Below, piece by piece: positions 1 to 6,082 of a DNA stretch of 13,244 nt (position 1 is the stretch's first letter; every line of letters starts with the position of its first letter). The stretch lies in assembly GCA_947303695.1 (NCBI GenBank), contig CAMYYX010000038.1, positions 1 through 13,244 on the forward strand, in the 5' to 3' direction. The DNA comes from an uncultured Prevotellaceae bacterium (GTDB lineage Bacteria > Bacteroidota > Bacteroidia > Bacteroidales > Bacteroidaceae). The notes beneath the pieces are model-generated. The model ran no database searches. It worked only from the letters and a program-made list of their open reading frames with translations, and was not told where the DNA came from. The translations under genes were made by a program, and so were the position numbers.

Positions 1-65
1 GGAACATCTGCGCTGCAATCATGTGGCTTGCTCTAACGGTCTGCGACCTGTAGGACCCTCTCTTA

Positions 66-82
66 TCCCCCTTAAAGGGGGA
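66..82. repeat. C/G-rich palindrome (TCCCCC-TTAAA-GGGGGA)
   Basis: The arm TCCCCC at 66-71 is the exact reverse complement of GGGGGA at 77-82, and T72/A76 extends the stem, leaving a three-base loop. It resembles the hairpin at 2143-2160 in the recA leader (TCCCCCG / CGGGGGA), so both may be copies of one dispersed intergenic palindrome. Function is unknown. Confidence 0.55.
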
Positions 83-193
83 GGGTTTGAAACATGAGAC
101 TTGAAACTAAAAAAATGCGATTAAGTGAGAGCAGAGTCAAGCTCGCTTGAACTATGCCGAACGCTAGCATTTTGCACGAAGTTAAAAGTGAAT

Positions 194-234
194 GGCTTCC
201 CTGTAAATTCAGAGGAAGCCTGTTTATTTTGTTC
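194..234 (+). terminator. Probable rho-independent terminator of a gene left of the window
   Basis: GGCTTCC at 194-200 pairs with GGAAGCC at 214-220. CTG (201-203) and CAG (210-212) extend the stem with one bulged A. A T-rich tail (TGTTTATTTTGTT) follows on the plus strand. The minus strand lacks a comparable T tract, so it probably ends a plus-strand transcript arriving from outside the window. Confidence 0.5.
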
Positions 235-299
235 ACGATGTTCACAATGTTCATTGTTCATTTACCGTTTTCTTACCTATTCAGAAAAAAGTCAAAATA

Positions 300-331
300 T
301 TTGGTAGTTTCAAAGAAAGGTTGTAACTTTG
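300..331 (+). promoter_or_regulatory. Bacteroidetes-type promoter of the FAD dehydrogenase gene
   Basis: TTTG at 300-303 and TAACTTTG at 324-331 are 20 bp apart and match the primary sigma consensus of Bacteroidetes (TTTG / TAnnTTTG). Transcription should begin near 338, giving a leader of only about 16 nt before the GTG at 354. Confidence 0.65.
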
Positions 332-353
332 CAAAGTAAAGTAAAATCGGACC

Positions 354-1940
354 GTGATTCAGGAATACCAAATACGTGTTCTGCCCGAACAGGCAGCTAA
401 TGAGGGGGGCATCAGGCAGTTTCTGGTTGCAGAGAAGGGCCTTGCGGCTCAGCATATCAACCATATCCGTATCCTCAAACGGAGTATCGATGCAAGGCAA
501 CGGACCATCTATGTGAACCTGACGCTGAGGGTGTACATAGACGAGGAGCCGACTGACGATGTGTTCACCCCCATAGACTATCGGGATGTGAGCGACAGAC
601 CGGTTGCAATCGTGGTTGGTGCGGGTCCAGGTGGCTTGTTTGCCGCCTTGCGACTGATTGAACTGGGCATTCGCCCCATCGTGCTGGAACGGGGAAAGGA
701 TGTGCACGAACGGAGAAAGGATATCGCACGGATTTCGCGCGAGCATCTGGTGAATCCTGAATCGAACTTCTCCTTCGGAGAAGGGGGTGCGGGGGCTTTC
801 TCGGACGGGAAACTCTACACACGCAGCAAGAAGCGTGGAAGTGTGGACCGCATCCTGCAGATATTCTGTCAGCATGGGGCATCGACCAGCATCCTGGCGG
901 ATGCGCATCCGCATATCGGAACGGACAAACTGCCGCGCGTCATAGAAAACATCCGCTCGACCATCATCCGCTGTGGGGGCGAGGTGCATTTCCAATGCAA
1001 GGTGACGGACCTGCTCATCAACAAGGACAGGGTGTGTGGCGTGAATGCAATCGACAGCCATGAGGGGACGGAAAGGCAGGTTCAGTGGAACGGACCTGTG
1101 ATTCTCGCCACAGGGCATTCGGCTCGTGACGTCTATCGATGGCTTCACAGAAACAAGGTGGAGATCGAGGCCAAGAACCTGGCTGTCGGAGTCAGACTGG
1201 AACATCCTGCTCACCTCATCGACCAGATTCAGTATCACAACCGTGAGGGCAAAGGGCAGTATCTGCCAACTGCTGAGTATGCATTCGTGACTCAGGTGGA
1301 AGGGCGAGGCGTCTATTCGTTCTGCATGTGTCCGGGAGGCACGGTAGTTCCTGCAGCAAGCGGCCCTGAGCAGATTGTGGTGAACGGTATGTCGCCAAGT
1401 CTGCGCAACAGTCCTTGGAGCAATAGCGGAATGGTGGTGGAACTGCATCTGGACGACATCGGAGCAGATGATTCACCACTCGCCATGATGGAGTTTCAGG
1501 AGCAACTGGAGAAGCAATGCTGGATGCAGGGGAACCGTCGTCAGACTGCTCCTGCACAAAGGATGGCTGACTTCGTCAACAACCGGCTGTCGGGTTCGCT
1601 GCCCAAATCGTCGTACCAGCCGGGCCTCATCTCTTCCCCACTCCACTTCTGGATGCCTCCGTTCATCACCACACGACTGCAGCAGGGGTTCCGTCAGTTT
1701 GGCCGACAGAGCCATGGATTCCTGACCAACGAGGCGATCATCATCGGTGTAGAAACACGTACTTCCTCGCCTGTACGCATTGTCCGCAACCCCGAAACGC
1801 TGCAACATATCCGCCTCGAAGGGCTGTATCCTTGCGGCGAAGGTGCCGGTTATGCAGGGGGCATTGTATCGGCAGCTATCGATGGCGAACGATGTGCAGA
1901 AAATTTAGCAGAAAAAACGAAAAAAAACGCTAACCGCTAA
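354..1940 (+). CDS. NAD(P)/FAD-dependent oxidoreductase (COG2509-type dehydrogenase)
   Basis: This is a predicted soluble flavoprotein oxidoreductase of 528 aa; the physiological substrate of the family is not established. An N-terminal region (residues 1-80) with IRVLPEQAANE is typical of this family. The FAD-binding Rossmann motif VGAGPGG is at 88-94, followed by LERG at 111-114. A second nucleotide-site motif, LATGHSARD, is at 251-259, and the C-terminal FAD motif (CGEGAGYAGG, then AAIDG) at 494-511. The start is GTG: it gives the expected family N terminus and lies just downstream of a good promoter, with no ATG alternative. The gene is clearly more GC-rich than those to its right, which opens a long antisense frame. 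Its last three codons and stop lie inside a tandem GCTAACC repeat, so the C-terminal tail (KKNANR) may be recent. It appears monocistronic. The family is confident; the reaction is not. Confidence 0.9.
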   Translation: MIQEYQIRVLPEQAANEGGIRQFLVAEKGLAAQHINHIRILKRSIDARQRTIYVNLTLRVYIDEEPTDDVFTPIDYRDVSDRPVAIVVGAGPGGLFAALRLIELGIRPIVLERGKDVHERRKDIARISREHLVNPESNFSFGEGGAGAFSDGKLYTRSKKRGSVDRILQIFCQHGASTSILADAHPHIGTDKLPRVIENIRSTIIRCGGEVHFQCKVTDLLINKDRVCGVNAIDSHEGTERQVQWNGPVILATGHSARDVYRWLHRNKVEIEAKNLAVGVRLEHPAHLIDQIQYHNREGKGQYLPTAEYAFVTQVEGRGVYSFCMCPGGTVVPAASGPEQIVVNGMSPSLRNSPWSNSGMVVELHLDDIGADDSPLAMMEFQEQLEKQCWMQGNRRQTAPAQRMADFVNNRLSGSLPKSSYQPGLISSPLHFWMPPFITTRLQQGFRQFGRQSHGFLTNEAIIIGVETRTSSPVRIVRNPETLQHIRLEGLYPCGEGAGYAGGIVSAAIDGERCAENLAEKTKKNANR

Positions 1941-1956
1941 CCGCTAACCGCTAAAC
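1929..1956. repeat. Tandem 7-bp repeat GCTAACC spanning the stop codon
   Basis: Three exact copies of GCTAACC (1929-1949) are followed by a variant GCTAAAC (1950-1956). The first two copies encode the last residues and stop of the FAD dehydrogenase, so the array straddles the gene end. Such short arrays arise by replication slippage. Confidence 0.85.
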
Positions 1957-1962
1957 TTTTTG

Positions 1963-1970
1963 TAAATTTG
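1963..1970 (+). promoter_or_regulatory. Candidate -7 element of the recA promoter
   Basis: TAAATTTG matches TAnnTTTG perfectly and is followed by CAAA, as in the other promoters of this window. The expected -33 region lies in the GCTAACC array and has no clear TTTG. No other good -7 element is seen between here and the recA ATG, so the leader would be roughly 295 nt long. Confidence 0.45.
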
Positions 1971-1974
1971 CAAA

Positions 1975-1996
1975 ACGATAACGATAACGATAACGA
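1975..1996. repeat. Tandem 6-bp repeat ACGATA
   Basis: Three exact ACGATA units (1975-1992) are followed by a partial ACGA. The array sits immediately after the predicted transcription start of recA. GATAAC recurs later in the leader at about 2149, 2189, 2211 and 2238. Confidence 0.8.
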
Positions 1997-2001
1997 AAAC
2001 T

Positions 2002-2271
2002 AAATAGTAAATAAGATAATAAGGAAGTAAAAGAAGTTAACGAAGTTACCGCTGCGCTCCGAAGTTACCGCTTGAGCTACGCTCTTCGCTCCGACAGAAC
2101 CAAAGGGTGTTAACATCAGCAAAGTATCGTCGAACGTTTCTGTCCCCCGATAACGGGGGAACCGAAGGGGGTGCAAAGACCATTGAGTGATAACTCCGAG
2201 GCCAAGAGCCGATAACTTCTCTAACTCCGAGTGAAACGATAACTTCTTAAAGAAAAAATAGTAAATAAGAT
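2002..2271. repeat. Repeat-rich recA leader segment bounded by 16-bp direct repeats
   Basis: AAATAGTAAATAAGAT occurs exactly at 2002-2017 and 2256-2271; the second copy abuts the recA ATG. Between them are GAAGTTA units (2033, 2042 and 2061, two continuing as CCGCT), two GATAACTTCT units (2211 and 2238), an inverted repeat GACAGAA/TTCTGTC (2093-2099 and 2138-2144) and the C/G hairpin at 2143-2160. No coding frame is convincing. The arrangement looks like an insertion or duplication placed between the recA promoter and its start. This segment covers most of the gene-free stretch 1941-2272. Confidence 0.6.
2143..2160. repeat. C/G-rich hairpin in the recA leader
   Basis: TCCCCCG (2143-2149) and CGGGGGA (2154-2160) form a perfect seven-pair stem with an ATAA loop. 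A second GGGGG run at 2167-2171 could compete for the same C run, giving two mutually exclusive structures. There is no following T tract, so it is not a standard terminator. Confidence 0.6.
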
Positions 2272-2272
2272 T

Positions 2273-3292
2273 ATGGCAAATTCGAATGAAGAGAGACTAA
2301 AAGCCTTGCAAGCCGCAATGGCTAAAATTGAGAAAAACTACGGACATGGTTCCATCATGCGCCTTGGTGAAGAAAACATAGAGAAAATCGACAGCATACC
2401 TACCGGCTCTATCAGTTTGAATATTGCCTTAGGTGTTGGCGGTTACCCCAAAGGACGTATCATCGAGATATATGGTCCTGAGTCTTCAGGTAAGACCACG
2501 TTGGCACTCCATGCGATTGCAGAAAGCCAGAAACAAGGTGGTATCGCTGCCTTCATCGATGCAGAACATGCGTTTGACAGATTCTATGCGCACAAACTGG
2601 GAGTGGACACAGACAACCTCCTCGTGTCGCAGCCTGATAATGGTGAGCAGGCTCTCGCAATTGCTGACCAGCTGATCAGTTCGGCAGCTGTGGACATCAT
2701 CGTCATCGACTCTGTAGCAGCCCTCACGCCAAAAGCAGAAATCGAAGGTGACATGGGTGAAAACAAGGTGGGACTGCAGGCTCGACTCATGAGTCAGGCT
2801 TTGCGCAAGCTCACAGCAACCATCAGCAAGACCAAGACGACGTGTATCTTCATCAATCAGTTGAGAGAGAAGATTGGTGTCATGTTCGGCAACCCTGAAA
2901 CCACAACGGGTGGTAACGCGCTGAAGTTCTACTCATCGGTCCGTATCGACATCCGCAAGAAGGAGTCCATCAAGAATGGCGACGAAGTAATCGGAAACAC
3001 CGTCAAGGTGAAGATCGTGAAGAACAAGGTGGCTCCTCCATTCCGCAAGTGCGAGTTCGACATCATGTTCGGAACAGGTATCTCGCGTAGCAGCGAACTG
3101 GTTGACCTGGGTACATCGCTCGAAATCCTGAAGAAGAGTGGCAGCTGGTTCAGCTACGAAGACAGCAAACTGGCTCAGGGACGTGAAGCCGCCAAGAAGG
3201 TCCTCGAAGACAATCCGGAACTGGCTGAGCAAATCGAAGCAAAGATCAAGGAAAAGCTCACAGGTAAGGAACTGGAAGAAATTGAGGGTTAA
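2273..3292 (+). CDS. recA: Recombinase RecA
   Basis: RecA is the DNA-dependent ATPase that forms filaments on single-stranded DNA, catalyses strand exchange and stimulates LexA-type repressor cleavage in the cytoplasm. Visible in the 339 aa are Walker A GPESSGKT at 68-75, the catalytic glutamate in DAEHAFDRFYA (E98), Walker B DIIVIDSVAAL at 141-151, the L2 loop region starting FGNPETTTGG at 205-214, and the basic KVVKNK-like motif KIVKNKVAPPF at 247-257. It is slightly shorter than the 353-aa E. coli protein because of a shorter acidic C-terminal tail, which still ends acidic (KELEEIEG). AFDRFYA is characteristic of Bacteroidetes RecA. The ATG directly follows a 16-bp direct-repeat copy. It is convergent with the nucleosidase gene, with a shared terminator. 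No SOS-type operator was recognised. Confidence 0.98.
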   Translation: MANSNEERLKALQAAMAKIEKNYGHGSIMRLGEENIEKIDSIPTGSISLNIALGVGGYPKGRIIEIYGPESSGKTTLALHAIAESQKQGGIAAFIDAEHAFDRFYAHKLGVDTDNLLVSQPDNGEQALAIADQLISSAAVDIIVIDSVAALTPKAEIEGDMGENKVGLQARLMSQALRKLTATISKTKTTCIFINQLREKIGVMFGNPETTTGGNALKFYSSVRIDIRKKESIKNGDEVIGNTVKVKIVKNKVAPPFRKCEFDIMFGTGISRSSELVDLGTSLEILKKSGSWFSYEDSKLAQGREAAKKVLEDNPELAEQIEAKIKEKLTGKELEEIEG

Positions 3293-3300
3293 CAAAGAAA

Positions 3301-3330
3301 AATGAGGTGTCGATTCAGGCACCTCATCTT
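3301..3330. terminator. Bidirectional terminator between recA and the nucleosidase gene
   Basis: ATGAGGTG (3302-3309) pairs with CACCTCAT (3320-3327) around a ten-base loop. The plus side is followed by a short CTTTGTC and the minus side by ATTTTTCTTTG. It therefore serves both convergent genes and looks stronger for the minus strand. Confidence 0.75.
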
Positions 3331-3333
3331 TGT

Positions 3334-4014
3334 CTATAGCTGTCCGATAAATGCACGGACCACCTCGAACGAATGGTCGGCCATCTCTGCCCAGAAATTC
3401 TTGTACTCATCCACCTGAATCTCGGCCCCGATGGTGTCGCTGATGATGCGGAACGAGATGAATGGCACACCGAAAATCTTACAGGTGTGAGCAATAGCGC
3501 ACGACTCCATATCGACAGCCAACCCCTCAGGGAACCGCTGCTTGATGAGTTCGAGTTTCGCACGTTCGGTAATGAACTGATCGCCTGTACAGATTTGTCC
3601 CAGATGAATCGTGACGGGTGATGTCTGGCTCAATGCCTTCGCTTTATTTATTAAATAGGTGTCGCTCGGATAAGGGCGTTCAATATCTAATCCTTCGCCT
3701 GCTTCACCCACAAAGACATCATGATAGACCGTCGAAGTGCTTGCGATGACATCCATCACTTTTAGCTGAGAATCCAATCCTCCTGCACAACCTGAGCTGA
3801 TGAAGTAATCGGGCTGGTAGTTGCGTATCAACCCGCTCGCTCCTACTGCTGCATTCACCTTTCCGATGCCGCTCTGATGCAATATCAGAGTCTTACGATC
3901 GAGTTCTCCTGTCACATAGGTGAATCCACCAACCGTTTCTGTCTTTTTGTTTTTGAGCAATGCTGAGAGGCTGTCCATCTCTTTCTGCATGGCTACGATT
4001 ACTGCTATTTTCAT
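3334..4014 (-). CDS. mtnN: 5'-methylthioadenosine/S-adenosylhomocysteine nucleosidase
   Basis: This enzyme hydrolyses methylthioadenosine, S-adenosylhomocysteine and 5'-deoxyadenosine to adenine plus the thioribose or ribose product, clearing inhibitory by-products of SAM use. With the start chosen at 4014 the protein is 226 aa and begins MKIAVIVAMQKEM, placing the conserved glutamate at residue 12 as in E. coli MTAN. Other family marks are SGIGKVNA near 48-55, the nucleoside-binding VDMES with E170, and the catalytic aspartate in IISD (D193). An upstream in-frame ATG at 4029 would add five residues, but the chosen ATG overlaps the esterase stop as ATGA, indicating translational coupling. It is the second gene of a two-gene minus-strand operon with a secreted esterase, with which it has no obvious metabolic link. 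All key residues are present. Confidence 0.95.
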   Translation of the reverse strand: MKIAVIVAMQKEMDSLSALLKNKKTETVGGFTYVTGELDRKTLILHQSGIGKVNAAVGASGLIRNYQPDYFISSGCAGGLDSQLKVMDVIASTSTVYHDVFVGEAGEGLDIERPYPSDTYLINKAKALSQTSPVTIHLGQICTGDQFITERAKLELIKQRFPEGLAVDMESCAIAHTCKIFGVPFISFRIISDTIGAEIQVDEYKNFWAEMADHSFEVVRAFIGQL

Positions 4015-4859
4015 AATGTTTTCAACCATTCTTTTAAATCGTTCATCATATTATCGTGATACTTGAAATTGCTACGGATTCCCCATCCATGTCCGCCTGA
4101 AGGATAGACATAAATAGCTGCCTTCACACCTGCTTTCTTCAAAGCAAGATAATAATCTGCGCTATTCTGCGGAATGACTGCTCCATCATCATCGGAAAGC
4201 AACATGATGGCAGGAGGCGTTTGACTATTCACCTGCTGAGCATTGCTGTAGAGGTCGTTGGTTGACTGTGAGGCATTCCTGCCCAACAATGCATCGTGCG
4301 ATCCTTGATGGGTGACTCCTGGCTGCATAGAGATAACCGGGTAGAACAGCACTTGAAAAGCAGGAGCTGTCTCGGGTGTAGAATGGGTAGCAATGGTCGA
4401 AGCCAGATGCCCTCCTGCCGAAGAACCCATTACACCGACTTTCTTAGGATCGATGTTCCACTCCGCTGCATGTTCGCGTACAACTCTCAAAGCTTCTCTC
4501 GCGTCGGATATCGGAACTTCTGTCACCTGATGTGGCATCCGATATTTCAAGACGATATAAGCAAAACCTAATTCATTGTAGAACGGAGCCCAGTCATACC
4601 CTTCATGATCCATAGCCAGATGGGTGTAACCGCCACCTGGGCAACAAACAACGGCCTTCCCGTTGGCTCTCGATTTTTCGGGAAGGAACACACGAATGGA
4701 GGGTTTGAAATTCTGGCGCGAATCATCAAAGGCGGTCTTATCGATACCATTGCTATTGGGGAAGCCGTTAGGCCATAAATCGATGTTAATCGTTTCTTGT
4801 GCTGCAGCCATCAATGTGCAACAATAGGCGAGTATTGACATAATTATGGATTTCATCAT
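4011..4859 (-). CDS. Secreted alpha/beta-hydrolase, probable carbohydrate esterase (acetyl xylan esterase-like)
   Basis: Predicted exported esterase of 282 aa. The chosen start (MMKSIIM...) gives a signal peptide with probable cleavage after AAAQ at about residue 21; a longer frame from 4937 adds a lysine-rich stretch that lies upstream of the predicted transcription start and overlaps the divergent promoter, so it is rejected. The mature protein begins ETINIDLWPNG, an opening common in Bacteroidetes esterases. The oxyanion-hole motif CCPGGGYTHLA begins near 72. The nucleophile is in GSSAGGH (about S147), the acid probably in the SDDDGAVIP stretch (223-225) and the histidine in SGGHGWG (about H257). 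Such COG0657 enzymes often remove acetyl groups from xylan or other polysaccharides; the substrate here is an inference. It is coupled to mtnN by an ATGA overlap and divergent from a sugar kinase. Confidence 0.85.
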   Translation of the reverse strand: MMKSIIMSILAYCCTLMAAAQETINIDLWPNGFPNSNGIDKTAFDDSRQNFKPSIRVFLPEKSRANGKAVVCCPGGGYTHLAMDHEGYDWAPFYNELGFAYIVLKYRMPHQVTEVPISDAREALRVVREHAAEWNIDPKKVGVMGSSAGGHLASTIATHSTPETAPAFQVLFYPVISMQPGVTHQGSHDALLGRNASQSTNDLYSNAQQVNSQTPPAIMLLSDDDGAVIPQNSADYYLALKKAGVKAAIYVYPSGGHGWGIRSNFKYHDNMMNDLKEWLKTL

Positions 4860-4877
4860 CGTTTTTCTCTTCTTTTT

Positions 4878-4909
4878 TTTGCAAAGTAACACAAATCTTT
4901 TTAAATTTG
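4878..4909 (+). promoter_or_regulatory. Promoter of the ROK kinase gene
   Basis: TTTG at 4878-4881 and a perfect TAAATTTG at 4902-4909 are 20 bp apart. Transcription would start near 4916, about 13 nt before the ATG at 4929. The core coincides with the oppositely directed esterase promoter. Confidence 0.7.
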
Positions 4910-4913
4910 CAAA
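4882..4913 (-). promoter_or_regulatory. Promoter of the esterase-mtnN operon
   Basis: Read on the minus strand, TTTG (4913-4910) and TTACTTTG (4889-4882, one mismatch to TAnnTTTG) are 20 bp apart. The start would be near 4875, about 16 nt before the esterase ATG at 4859. A second TTTGCAAA palindrome supplies the elements of both promoters. Confidence 0.6.
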
Positions 4914-4928
4914 AACTTTGAGGAAAAT

Positions 4929-5879
4929 ATGAAGCATCCATACCTAATTGGTGTTGACCTTGGTGGAACAAACACCGTTTTTGGCATCGTAGATACAAAC
5001 GGCAACATCGTTTGTGAGAATTCTATCAAAACCCAAGCCTATCCTGACATCCACGATTTTGTCGACGCTTGTGTCGAGTGTATCAATCCCCTTATCGCCC
5101 AAGTGGGAGGGTCGCAGCAGATTGGCGGGATGGGCATAGGAGCACCCAACGCGAACTTCTACACAGGCACCATTGAAGAGGCGCCCAATCTGCCATGGAA
5201 AGGCAAAGTGCCGTTAGCGCAGATGCTGTCCGACCGTTTGGGACTGAAGGTTGTGATGACCAATGATGCGAACGCTGCAGCAATGGGCGAGATGGCCTAC
5301 GGAGCGGCACGTGGTATGCGTCATTTCGTGGTCATTACGCTTGGAACAGGTGTAGGAAGCGGTATCGTGATTGATGGGAAACTGGTGTATGGCAGCGATG
5401 GGTTTGCAGGCGAACTGGGTCATATGCTTGTGGATAACTCCCCCAATGCCCGCCAATGTGGATGCGGAAGACGCGGATGCCTTGAGACCTATTGCAGCGC
5501 ACGAGGCATTGTACGCACAGCACAAGAGCAGATTGAAGCCGGATGCCCTACCCTGCTGAGCAATAGCAGCGAGTTGTCTGCATTGGAAATCTTCAAAGCA
5601 GCCAAACAAGGTGATGAGGTAGCTATCGAGACATTCCGACGCACAGGCGAGACACTTGGAGCAGCATGCGCTAACATCACTACCTTCTGTAGCCCGGAAG
5701 CTTATATCTTCTTCGGCGGACCTATGCATTCACACGAATTCATCTTCCCCACCCTTATCGAGACTTACAACCGACAAGTGCTACCTATCTATAGAAACAG
5801 GTGTCGGTTCCTCCTCTCGGAACTGATGGATCGCAATGCAGCCGTACTTGGAGCTGCAGCTTTGTGTTGCGAACCGTAA
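4929..5879 (+). CDS. ROK family sugar kinase, probable glucokinase
   Basis: Cytoplasmic ATP-dependent sugar kinase of 316 aa, most likely phosphorylating glucose or a related hexose or amino sugar at C6. It shows the phosphate-binding motif GVDLGGTN at 8-15, the catalytic aspartate in TNDANAAAMGE (D113), the ATP-binding GTGVGSGI at 139-146, the sugar-contact glutamate and zinc histidine in GELGHM (E162, H165), and the zinc-binding ROK signature CGCGRRGCLETYCS at 177-190 (C177, C179, C184). There is no N-terminal helix-turn-helix, so it is a kinase and not a ROK repressor. Length is normal for the family. The start has an AGGA sequence just upstream and a promoter at 4878-4909. It is divergent from a secreted esterase, which could suggest joint regulation by glycan availability. 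Glucose specificity cannot be proved by reading; N-acetylmannosamine or fructose kinase are alternatives. Confidence 0.92.
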   Translation: MKHPYLIGVDLGGTNTVFGIVDTNGNIVCENSIKTQAYPDIHDFVDACVECINPLIAQVGGSQQIGGMGIGAPNANFYTGTIEEAPNLPWKGKVPLAQMLSDRLGLKVVMTNDANAAAMGEMAYGAARGMRHFVVITLGTGVGSGIVIDGKLVYGSDGFAGELGHMLVDNSPNARQCGCGRRGCLETYCSARGIVRTAQEQIEAGCPTLLSNSSELSALEIFKAAKQGDEVAIETFRRTGETLGAACANITTFCSPEAYIFFGGPMHSHEFIFPTLIETYNRQVLPIYRNRCRFLLSELMDRNAAVLGAAALCCEP

Positions 5880-5943
5880 AGAAAAAATGCAACGAATGAT
5901 CAATTATACATTACACATTATTAAAAATGCATATAAGCGGAGC

Positions 5944-5970
5944 ATAAATATTAAAGATATTTATATTTTC
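5944..5970 (+). terminator. AT-rich hairpin, possible weak terminator of the ROK kinase gene
   Basis: ATAAATAT (5944-5951) pairs with ATATTTAT (5957-5964), followed by ATTTTC. Outer segments AAAATGC near 5924 and GCATTTT near 5979 could extend the structure. It lies between the kinase stop and the next promoter; an entirely A/T stem makes it weak. Confidence 0.35.
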
Positions 5971-5982
5971 GTAGCGTAGCAT

Positions 5983-6013
5983 TTTGCGTAATGCGAATTA
6001 TTTCCTATCTTTG
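5983..6013 (+). promoter_or_regulatory. Promoter of the VWA lipoprotein gene
   Basis: TTTG at 5983-5986 and TATCTTTG at 6006-6013 are 19 bp apart and match the Bacteroidetes consensus. The predicted start near 6020 gives an A-rich leader of about 60 nt, ending AAACAAACAAAAC before the ATG. There is no Shine-Dalgarno sequence, which is normal for highly expressed genes of this phylum. Confidence 0.65.
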
Positions 6014-6082
6014 CAGCACTAACTTTAAATAGTATAGTAAGAGAGAATTAAAAAAGTATTTATCTTTCAAAACAAACAAAAC

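Larger units (their letters stand above)
1..353. other. Non-coding region upstream of the FAD dehydrogenase gene
   Basis: No supported gene lies here. One plus-strand frame is open from the window edge to a stop at 95-97, but it runs through a C/G palindrome and its residues resemble no family I know. A minus-strand frame is also open off the left edge with an ATG near 22, too short to judge. The stretch holds a palindrome at 66-82, a small inverted repeat TCAAGC/GCTTGA at 137-150, a terminator-like hairpin at 194-234, degenerate GTTCA repeats at 231-262 and the promoter of the next gene at 300-331. Confidence 0.6.

Noticed and set aside
1..97. Plus-strand frame open from the window edge to the stop at 95-97
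   Set aside because: It runs through the C/G palindrome and resembles no protein family; too short and repeat-derived to call.
231..262. GTTCA-type repeats as a possible CRISPR or regulatory array
   Set aside because: Units are only 7-9 bp, degenerate and without spacers; this is simple A/T-rich intergenic repetition.
273..1448. A 391-codon open frame on the minus strand across the FAD dehydrogenase gene
   Set aside because: Its residues are rich in His, Arg, Cys and Ser with no recognisable motif, and the plus frame has clear flavoprotein motifs. It is a by-product of the GC-rich codon use of that gene.
2018..2255. Hidden small protein in the recA leader
   Set aside because: All frames are short, broken by stops or made of repeat units, with no plausible start and motif.
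1941..2272. SOS (LexA-type) operator upstream of recA
   Set aside because: No palindrome resembling the known E. coli or Bacillus boxes was found, and the Bacteroidetes motif is not something I can assign by eye.
4860..4937. Longer N terminus for the esterase starting at 4937
   Set aside because: It would be a Lys-rich extension before a good signal peptide and would lie upstream of the predicted transcription start, within the kinase promoter.
5214..5729. 171-codon minus-strand frame inside the ROK kinase gene
   Set aside because: It is an antisense shadow of a gene with complete ROK motifs and has no family features.
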